Part shown: positions 6,460 to 11,369 of the stretch, in pieces
How the letters are laid out: the number at the start of each line of letters is the position of its first letter
Position numbering within the stretch: position 1 is the stretch's first letter
Source of the DNA: Spirochaetota bacterium
GTDB taxonomy: Bacteria > Spirochaetota > Spirochaetia > DSM-27196 > PWMO01
Direction of reading: 5' to 3'
Assembly (NCBI GenBank): GCA_009908925.1
Contig: JAAAOH010000190.1
Coordinates: forward strand, 1 to 11,369
DNA: 11,369 bases
Translations under genes and position numbers: made by a program
Notes under the pieces: generated by a model
The model's database searches: none
What the model was told of the DNA's origin: nothing
Seen by the model: only the letters and a program-made list of their open reading frames with translations

Positions 6460-6491
6460 CGAACTGGAGGGTCGAACAAGGAGGCGAGCAT

Positions 6492-6857
6492 ATGCGCTGC
6501 AGGAAGTTTCTCGAAATTCTCAAGCTCGAGCTCGACGATGCCCTTGAAGACTTTGATGCCCTCATCGGCCTCTATCGCCGGAAGAACGCCGAGGGGCATC
6601 TCACCGACTACGTGCTGCAGCAAAACGTTGCCTTCGTCGAAACCGAGAAGCAGGCGCTCCGCGACTGCAGGAGAGCTCTCGATGAGCGAAAAATCTGCGA
6701 CGACGTGGTTCTGGAGGACCTGAGGAACGAGCTCGAAAAAGAGATTGACGCGATTATTCACGATCACGATCTGCCCGCGCCCGCCCGCGAGTACATCCGA
6801 CGGAAGGTCGACAAGGTGTTTCAATACGTGGGGACCGGGGGGCTTGATCCCGGCTGA
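6492..6857 (+). CDS. Small acidic/basic helical protein of unknown function
   Basis: I do not recognise this 121-residue protein. It is predicted to be soluble and nearly all helical: residues 1-30 form an amphipathic helix (FLEILKLELDDALEDFDALI), and long charged stretches follow at about 44-92 and 97-112, suitable for a coiled coil or helical bundle. There is no signal peptide or membrane segment. Cysteines lie at 3, 59 and 69, with no clear metal motif. Coding status is well supported: a TTGACC-18-TATACT promoter, AAGGAGG (6478-6484) 7 bases before ATG 6492, and GC-ending codons. It stands alone, divergent from the SDR gene and convergent with msrA, whose stop is 6 bases away. A helical regulatory or scaffolding protein is possible, but I assign no function. 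Confidence 0.8.
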   Translation: MRCRKFLEILKLELDDALEDFDALIGLYRRKNAEGHLTDYVLQQNVAFVETEKQALRDCRRALDERKICDDVVLEDLRNELEKEIDAIIHDHDLPAPAREYIRRKVDKVFQYVGTGGLDPG

Positions 6858-6863
6858 GAGGTT

Positions 6864-7469
6864 TCAGCTTCCCCAGAGCTCTTCGAGTCGCCGCTCGCGC
6901 CCGCAGCTCCTGACGTAGAGCGAGTAGCGCAGCGGATTCTTCCGGTAGTAATCCTGGTGATATTCCTCAGCCCGGTAGAATTCCTCGAGCTGGCGGATGT
7001 CGGTCTGAATGCGCCGCATACCGAAGTCGTTGGATTCCGCGATCTCTTCCCGGCTTTCCTCGGCGAGTTGTCGCTGTTCTTCATCGTGGTAGAAGATGGC
7101 AGTCGTATACTGCTGGCCGCGATCGCAGAACTGTCCCCCACCGTCCACGGGATCGATGTTCACCCAGAAGACCTCGAGAAGCTCCTCATAGGTGACGACG
7201 GAGGGGTCATAAGTGACCTGCATCACCTCGAGGTGACCGGTGGTTCCGCTGACGACCTCCCGATAGGTTGGGTCTTCGACGTGACCACCGGAGTAGCCGG
7301 GGACGGTGGATATCACCCCATCGAGCTCGTCGTAAGGGGGCTCCATACACCAGAAACACCCGCCGGCGAAGGTGGCTTTTGCCTCCTCCTGCGCCGCAAG
7401 ATGTCCGCCGAATGCCAGAAGCAGCAGGAAAACCGAAAATACCAGTATGAACGAGCGCGTGCGATTCAT
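6864..7469 (-). CDS. msrA: Exported peptide methionine sulfoxide reductase A
   Basis: MsrA reduces the S-epimer of methionine sulfoxide in proteins back to methionine. The catalytic motif GGCFWCMEPPYDE has the nucleophile at Cys38 and the family glutamate at Glu43. GYSGGHVEDPTYREVVSGTTGH (GYSGGHVEDPTYR at 58-70, EVVSGTTGH at 71-79), VNIDPVDGGGQFCDRGQQYTTAIFY (103-127) and the C-terminal Cys189 in RSCG, the likely resolving cysteine, are all typical. Residues 1-26 form a signal peptide (basic NRTR, long hydrophobic core, AA-Q end), so the enzyme should act in the periplasm or be anchored in the membrane. ATG at 7469 is preferred over an ATG 18 bases upstream because GGAGGT is positioned for it. 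It is divergent from corA and has its own promoter. No msrB is fused or adjacent. Confidence 0.96.
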   Translation of the reverse strand: MNRTRSFILVFSVFLLLLAFGGHLAAQEEAKATFAGGCFWCMEPPYDELDGVISTVPGYSGGHVEDPTYREVVSGTTGHLEVMQVTYDPSVVTYEELLEVFWVNIDPVDGGGQFCDRGQQYTTAIFYHDEEQRQLAEESREEIAESNDFGMRRIQTDIRQLEEFYRAEEYHQDYYRKNPLRYSLYVRSCGRERRLEELWGS

Positions 7470-7493
7470 GATGTACCTCCAGATCACTGTTGG

Positions 7494-7522
7494 AATTTAG
7501 ATAAGGTGACCGGAGAAGTCAA
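7494..7522 (-). promoter_or_regulatory. Promoter for msrA
   Basis: Read on the minus strand, TTGACT (7517-7522) and TAAATT (7494-7499) are 17 bases apart, matching consensus at 5/6 and 4/6. Transcription would begin near 7487, giving a leader of about 18 bases to the msrA start. Confidence 0.55.
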
Positions 7523-7525
7523 AGA

Positions 7526-7546
7526 CCACACCACGCTGCAGTGTGG
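7526..7546. repeat. CCACAC/GTGTGG inverted repeat in the msrA-corA divergent region
   Basis: CCACAC (7526-7531) and GTGTGG (7541-7546) are separated by 9 bases and lie next to the msrA -35 element. The position suits an operator for either divergent gene, but no known regulator is recognised. Confidence 0.3.
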
Positions 7547-7598
7547 GTGACGGCGCGCTGAGGAGGCGCAGCGACGAGAAACGCGCGCCGGTCTTGTT

Positions 7599-7607
7599 TG
7601 CTATGAT
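7599..7607 (+). promoter_or_regulatory. Candidate extended -10 promoter for corA
   Basis: TGCTATGAT (TG at 7599-7600, -10 TATGAT at 7602-7607) matches the extended -10 form TGnTATAAT and lies 34 bases before the corA start. No good -35 is present, which is usual for this promoter class. Confidence 0.4.
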
Positions 7608-7641
7608 GGAGCTCCTACGCACCCAGACCAAGGAGGACCGA

Positions 7642-8685
7642 ATGAAATTGAGAAGACGAAGGCCCCGGCAGATCGGAGCGCCCCCGGGTCAACTCGAGAC
7701 TCCGAGTGAGGCCGACGAAGTCCGTATCTCCCGGTATCGATACGACGCAGGCCGTGTTCTCGACGACCGTCCGGCTGATATCGAGGCTGCTCTCGAGGAG
7801 CGGTGGGGCGTGACCTGGATAAACCTCGACGGGATACCGGGCAAGCGTGATCTCGAGCGGATGGCCGATGCCCTCTCCATTCATCCGCTCGTTCTCGAGG
7901 ACATGCAGACGAACGGTCACCGGCCGACCTTTGAGGACTACGGTCAATACCTCTTCGTAGTTTTCACCATGCTGTCATGGAACGAGGCGGAGCGCGAGAT
8001 CCGGGAGGAACAGGTTTCGCTCCTGCTTTTTGACTCTCTCGTCATAACCGTGCAGCAGCGCGCCGGCGACGTGCTCGAGCCGCTGCGTCGCCGCATTTCC
8101 GTAGGTGGCGGGCGGATCCGGCGGATGGGCGCGGACTACCTCGCCTTCGCGCTCCTCGATGTGGTGGTAGACAATTACTACCCGGTCCTCGAGCACATCG
8201 ACGATGAAACCGTGCACCTCGAGGAAGACACGCTCCGCGACCGGGCGGACGACGACCGCATCTACGGATTGCGGCGTGAGCTCATCGACCTCAGACGGCT
8301 CATCTGGCCGCTGCGAAACGTCCTCGCCGGCCTCAAGAGCGCGGAATCCGACCTGCTTACCGAGGACGTGCGCCCATTCCTTGCCGACCTGCACGACAAC
8401 GGGATCGGGGTGCTCGAGACCTTTGAAGTCCTGCGCGATCATATCGCAGCGGTCACCGAGCTGCTCGCCTCACGGCTGAGCACGAACCTCAATGTCGTAA
8501 TGAAAACTCTGACGGTGATCGCGTCGATTTTCATTCCACTCACCTTCATCGCCGGCATATACGGAATGAACTTCGCGTACATGCCCGAGCTTACCTGGCG
8601 CTACGGGTACTTTGCAGTGCTCGGGGTCATGGCGTTCGTCGCGGTGGTCATGGTTCTCCTGTTCCGTCGACGCCGCTGGATCTGA
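7642..8685 (+). CDS. corA: CorA-type magnesium/divalent cation transporter
   Basis: This is a homopentameric inner-membrane channel for Mg2+ (or Co2+/Ni2+). The 347 residues follow the family plan: an N-terminal cytoplasmic alpha/beta domain (about 25-150), a long stalk helix (about 200-290), then two membrane helices at about 287-307 and 321-341. The selectivity motif YGMN is intact (307-310), followed by a periplasmic loop containing MPEL (314-317) and a basic tail, RRRRW. The arginine-rich N-terminus (KLRRRRPRQ) precedes the conserved domain. ATG at 7642 is chosen from AAGGAGG (7630-7636), 5 bases upstream; the frame is open further upstream but would overlap the promoter. The NUDIX gene follows after 21 bases, so the two are likely cotranscribed. 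No M-box riboswitch is visible in the leader of about 30 bases. Confidence 0.96.
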   Translation: MKLRRRRPRQIGAPPGQLETPSEADEVRISRYRYDAGRVLDDRPADIEAALEERWGVTWINLDGIPGKRDLERMADALSIHPLVLEDMQTNGHRPTFEDYGQYLFVVFTMLSWNEAEREIREEQVSLLLFDSLVITVQQRAGDVLEPLRRRISVGGGRIRRMGADYLAFALLDVVVDNYYPVLEHIDDETVHLEEDTLRDRADDDRIYGLRRELIDLRRLIWPLRNVLAGLKSAESDLLTEDVRPFLADLHDNGIGVLETFEVLRDHIAAVTELLASRLSTNLNVVMKTLTVIASIFIPLTFIAGIYGMNFAYMPELTWRYGYFAVLGVMAFVAVVMVLLFRRRRWI

Positions 8686-8700
8686 CCGGCGGCGGCCCGG

Positions 8701-8721
8701 GATCACTTGCCCATCGTGATC
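8701..8721 (+). repeat. GATCAC/GTGATC inverted repeat over the NUDIX translation start
   Basis: GATCAC (8701-8706) and GTGATC (8716-8721) are separated by 9 bases. The loop holds the TTG start candidate (8707), and the right arm contains the GTG candidate (8716). The right arm also starts the 8-bp palindrome GTGATCAC (8716-8723). It could limit translation of the NUDIX gene relative to corA. Confidence 0.35.
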
Positions 8722-9417
8722 ACAGCGGTATACTTCCCGGAAGTGCACTTCAACGAGTACATATCACGACTGCGCACGCGGCTGACCTCGGCACTTCCCG
8801 GCCTCGAGGCGCAGCGGCTGATGGCACCGCGCGGGCGGCTGACGGTGGGACACGAGACGGAGCCCCATGACGCAAGACATGGCGCAGTGCTCATCCTCCT
8901 CCTCGACCGCGGGACGGGGCCTGAGCTGCCGCTCATCGTTCGCGCGGACGACGGCGGTACCCACGGCGGGCAGATCGGCCTGCCGGGCGGTGGTTTCGAA
9001 GAGGGTGAAGAGTTTCCCATCGGTACCGCGCTCCGCGAGGCGGAGGAGGAAATCGCCGCAGCGCCGCAGCAGGTGGACGTGCTTGGAGCGCTTACGCCGC
9101 TCTATATCCGGGTGAGCAACTACCGCATAACGCCGGTGGTCGGCACCTACAGCGGCGACCCGGCATCGTTTTCACCGAATCCCACCGAAGTGTCGCGGAT
9201 CATCATTGCCGGCGTGGATGAGCTCATGGCCGGACACGAGTACCGCACCGTGGACGCGCGCGGTACGCCGCTGCACGTGCCGGCCTACGGCCTCGAGGAG
9301 GTGGACGTCTGGGGTGCAACGGCGATGATGCTCAGCGAGTTTTTCGCCGTGCATCGCGAGGTGCGCGGTGACCGGGACTCCCGCGGCGCCCGCGAGGGGC
9401 GCGAGAAGGGCCGTTAG
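8707..9417 (+). CDS. NUDIX hydrolase, CoA pyrophosphatase (NudL/YeaB)-like
   Basis: NUDIX enzymes cleave nucleoside diphosphates linked to another group; this one resembles the coenzyme A pyrophosphatase branch, which splits CoA into 3',5'-ADP and phosphopantetheine. The branch feature is HGGQIGLPGGGFE (86-98), matching the UPF0035-type GQIxxPGG element just ahead of the NUDIX box. The box runs from Gly96 through Glu102 to REAEEEIAA (110-118). Its usual final glycine is alanine here (Ala117), while the metal-binding glutamates are intact. The C-terminal 20 residues are low-complexity and charged. The start is uncertain: TTG 8707 gives 236 residues and GTG 8716 gives 233, and neither has a clear Shine-Dalgarno, so translation may depend on corA 21 bases upstream. 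The stop overlaps that of apgM by four bases. CoA as substrate is inference. Confidence 0.88.
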   Translation: MPIVITAVYFPEVHFNEYISRLRTRLTSALPGLEAQRLMAPRGRLTVGHETEPHDARHGAVLILLLDRGTGPELPLIVRADDGGTHGGQIGLPGGGFEEGEEFPIGTALREAEEEIAAAPQQVDVLGALTPLYIRVSNYRITPVVGTYSGDPASFSPNPTEVSRIIIAGVDELMAGHEYRTVDARGTPLHVPAYGLEEVDVWGATAMMLSEFFAVHREVRGDRDSRGAREGREKGR

Positions 9418-10619
9418 GCTCCGAACTTGTCCAGCCGAATGGCGTTTGCCATGGCGATCGGCATCAGGCTGCTTCCGCGCAGGCGCGGGCCCAGCCCGCC
9501 GGTGATGCAGGCACGCTCACCGAAGTTCCTGACGTCGTCGGCGCGACAGTAGGCGGAGTTGATCAGCACCGGCACCGGCTGCCACCCGTGGTTGACGAGC
9601 TTCCACGGGGTGGAGTGATCTCCGGTGACCATGAGTACGTCCGGTTTGAGCTCCCGAAGCTGTGGCAAGGCGTGGTCGACGTGCTCGATGGCATCCACCT
9701 TGGTGTCGAACTCACCGTCCTCTCCGGCCTTATCCGGCTTCTTCACGTGGACGAAAAAGAAATCATAATCGTTCCAGTTCTCTTTCAGCGCCTCGAACTT
9801 CGTCTCCGGCTCGCCGCCGCCCTCGAGTGCCGTCATGCCGAGCAGCCTGCCGAGGCCCCGGTACATGGGATAGTCGGCTATGCAGGCGGCGCGGGTGCCG
9901 TAGACCTCCTCGAAGGAGGGCCAGCCGGGGAGCTGCGCGAACCCCCGCAGCAGAACCATGTTCGCCGGCTCGCGTCCGGCGAGCTTCTCGCGCGCCCTGT
10001 CGACGAACTCCCGGGCAAGACGTGCCGTCTTCGCCGCGTCGTCGTCGGCGGGCTCGGGGTCCAGCGGAGAGAGGCCGACCGCGTGCGGATCGGTGTCGGC
10101 TACGTTCTCGGATAAGCCGGCGCCGCGGAAGACGACAAGGAACCGGTGCTCCTTTATGGTCTGCACCTCCACCTCGCCGTCGGAGAGCTCGATCTGTTGA
10201 AGCAGCTCGCAGAGCTCGCGGTTCTTCTCGGTGGAAATGCGACCGGCGCGGCGGTCGGTAATCGAGCCGTCGGCGCCGACGGTGCAGAAGTTCCCGCGGC
10301 AGGCGACGTCACCGGGCTGAAGCTCGAAGTCCACGCCCATCGCCGCCAGCACGCCGCGTCCGACCTGGTAGTCCAGCGGGTCGTAGCCGAAAAGCGCGAG
10401 ATGCGCAGGGCCGCTACCCGGTGTAATCCCCGGGGCGACCGGCTCATGCAGGCCGCAGATACTCTCGACGGCGAGTGCATCGAGATGCGGGGTTCTCGCC
10501 GCTTCGAGCTCGGTCAGCCCGTCGCTTTCACGCGGAAGCCCGCCGAGCCCGTCGAGCACGAGTAGCACTACTTTGCTGTCCGAACGCTTGTGCAGGGATT
10601 GAATGACACTGAGATCCAT
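9414..10619 (-). CDS. apgM: 2,3-bisphosphoglycerate-independent phosphoglycerate mutase, archaeal type
   Basis: This cytoplasmic glycolytic/gluconeogenic enzyme interconverts 3- and 2-phosphoglycerate and belongs to the alkaline phosphatase superfamily (ApgM, distinct from bacterial GpmI). The 401 residues match the family's usual 400-420. Visible motifs are VVLLVLDGLGGLP with metal ligand Asp23 (18-29 region), TPHLDALA (43-50), ITPGSGPAHLALFGYDP with the phosphorylated Ser69 (65-81), HVKKPDKAGEDGEFDTK (291-307) and VTGDHSTPW (331-339) with Asp334 and His335, plus His344. The segment AGEDG has Glu where archaeal members, as I remember them, often have His. ATG at 10619 is chosen because AAGGAGG lies 5 bases upstream; an in-frame GTG at 10637 lies upstream of that site. 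It follows the Old Yellow Enzyme gene by 27 bases and is probably cotranscribed with it. Confidence 0.94.
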   Translation of the reverse strand: MDLSVIQSLHKRSDSKVVLLVLDGLGGLPRESDGLTELEAARTPHLDALAVESICGLHEPVAPGITPGSGPAHLALFGYDPLDYQVGRGVLAAMGVDFELQPGDVACRGNFCTVGADGSITDRRAGRISTEKNRELCELLQQIELSDGEVEVQTIKEHRFLVVFRGAGLSENVADTDPHAVGLSPLDPEPADDDAAKTARLAREFVDRAREKLAGREPANMVLLRGFAQLPGWPSFEEVYGTRAACIADYPMYRGLGRLLGMTALEGGGEPETKFEALKENWNDYDFFFVHVKKPDKAGEDGEFDTKVDAIEHVDHALPQLRELKPDVLMVTGDHSTPWKLVNHGWQPVPVLINSAYCRADDVRNFGERACITGGLGPRLRGSSLMPIAMANAIRLDKFGA

Positions 10620-10646
10620 AATGTCCTCCTTGTTCACTTGCGGCGT

Positions 10647-11369
10647 TCAGACACCGGCCGCCGCTAGCCGGTTCCGCGCCGGGCAGCGCGCCGGCTCGGT
10701 GTAGTGAAAGCATCGCGGGCGGCAGTCATCGCATATCGCAATGTCGTCGGGCCGGCCCTCTATAGCCTTTCGGGCCCATCCGGGGTCGGCGAGAATACCG
10801 CGGCCCACGGCCACCAGATCGCACATATCATCTTCGAGCGCCGCATCGGCTTGCTGCGGCGTTTTGATACCGCCGATACCGATCACAGGCACCGCAACCC
10901 GCTCGCCGACCGGTTTTGCGAGCTGAAGCAGGGCCTCGTAGGGCGATTCCGGATCCGCCGGCGGGGGGACGCTTCCGGCGTGCGAGATGTGGACGAGGTC
11001 GAGTCCCGCACGACAGAGAATCTCGGCCGCTCGCAGCCCTTCGGAGAGCGGCAGGCCGTCCTCCGCCCCCTCGATGACCCCGAGCCGTACCGAGAGGTGG
11101 ACGCCGCTTCCGATTGCGACACGGACCGCACGTACCAGCTCCACGAGGAAGCGCAGGCGCTTCTCGAAGCTCCCGCCCCAGCCGTCGCGGCGTCGGTTCG
11201 TACGCGGGGAGAGGAACTGTGAACCGAGGTAGCCGTGTGCGCCGTGCAATTCGATCAGCTTGAACCCGGCTTGTTCCGCGCGGTCGGCAGCGGCCGAGAA
11301 ATCACCGATGATCCGACGGATATCCTCGTCGGAGAGCTCGCGTTTGGAATCACCCATCTCCTCCGTCTT
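10647..11369 (-). CDS. Old Yellow Enzyme family NADH:flavin oxidoreductase (N-terminus outside the window)
   Basis: This is the C-terminal two-thirds of an FMN-dependent ene-reductase TIM barrel; the frame stays open to the window edge, so the gene is partial. Visible family features are the RELSDEDIRRIIGDFSAAADRA helix (RELSDEDIRR first), ELHGAHGYLGSQFLSPRTNRR with the substrate-binding HGAHGY, DGWGGSFEKRLRF, and late barrel strands VIGIGGIKTP and LVAVGRGILADPGWARK, which contact the FMN phosphate. The end carries CDDCRPRCFHYTEPARC, a cysteine cluster recalling the iron-sulfur region of 2,4-dienoyl-CoA reductase-like members, although the flavodoxin-like extension of that class is missing. 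A single-domain YqjM-like enzyme is therefore favoured. An internal ATG at 11357 falls inside the conserved domain and is not the start. The likely substrates are electrophilic alkenes such as enones. Confidence 0.92.
   Translation of the reverse strand, partial: KTEEMGDSKRELSDEDIRRIIGDFSAAADRAEQAGFKLIELHGAHGYLGSQFLSPRTNRRRDGWGGSFEKRLRFLVELVRAVRVAIGSGVHLSVRLGVIEGAEDGLPLSEGLRAAEILCRAGLDLVHISHAGSVPPPADPESPYEALLQLAKPVGERVAVPVIGIGGIKTPQQADAALEDDMCDLVAVGRGILADPGWARKAIEGRPDDIAICDDCRPRCFHYTEPARCPARNRLAAAGV

Noticed and set aside
6957..7550. Plus-strand open frame of 197 codons opposite msrA
   Set aside because: Antisense shadow of a complete MsrA; no family features or start signal.
7608..7641. Mg2+ riboswitch ahead of corA
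   Set aside because: The leader from the likely promoter to the start is only about 30 bases, too short for an M-box or similar structure.
11355..11369. GGAGGAG followed by ATG as the start of the Old Yellow Enzyme gene
   Set aside because: The spacing is only about 2 bases, the frame stays open upstream, and the ATG lies inside the conserved barrel; the apparent ribosome site is coding sequence.

Overview
This 11.4-kb window is GC-rich bacterial chromosome, densely packed with housekeeping and stress genes on both strands. Most genes have strong AAGGAGG-type ribosome binding sites and recognisable sigma-70-like promoters. I see no rRNA, tRNA, CRISPR array, phage or transposase. The mix (archaeal-type phosphoglycerate mutase, a split two-gene permease, exported MsrA, CorA, Old Yellow Enzyme) and base composition would fit a free-living, possibly marine or saline, spirochaete-like bacterium. 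That taxonomic guess is weak and rests on gene content only.

Layout, left to right. (1) The last codons of a plus-strand gene end at base 46 and are followed by a clear intrinsic terminator (95-121). (2) A MATE-type drug/Na+ antiporter (+). (3) An OsmC-type hydroperoxide reductase (+) with its own promoter. (4) Two overlapping minus-strand genes for the halves of a small membrane permease, squeezed between osmC and a SAM methyltransferase and apparently missing expected helices. (5) A class I SAM methyltransferase (+), starting 6 bases from the permease start, head to head. (6) A zinc medium-chain dehydrogenase (+). (7) A minus-strand unit made of a gluconate 5-dehydrogenase-like SDR followed by a secreted conserved protein of unknown function. 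(8) A 121-residue helical orphan (+) with a strong promoter. (9) A signal-peptide-bearing MsrA (-), divergent from CorA (+); CorA is followed by a CoA-pyrophosphatase-like NUDIX hydrolase. (10) A minus-strand unit of Old Yellow Enzyme (N-terminus outside the window) and ApgM phosphoglycerate mutase.

A loose theme is handling of oxidants and reactive metabolites: OsmC detoxifies organic hydroperoxides, MsrA repairs oxidised methionine outside the cytoplasm, Old Yellow Enzyme reduces electrophilic alkenes, and the NUDIX enzyme removes nucleotide derivatives. These genes lie in separate units, so this is gene neighbourhood rather than a demonstrated pathway. The genome is very compact: two convergent pairs overlap at their stop codons (2180-2187 and 9414-9417), another pair is 6 bases apart (6857/6864), and there is one ATGA overlap (2578-2581). 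No stretch over 300 bases lacks a gene. I found no convincing new multi-gene system. The points most worth a second look are the eroded split permease, its 6-base head-to-head start with the methyltransferase, the orphan helical protein, and the secreted unknown protein beside repeated CGCTAC palindromes.
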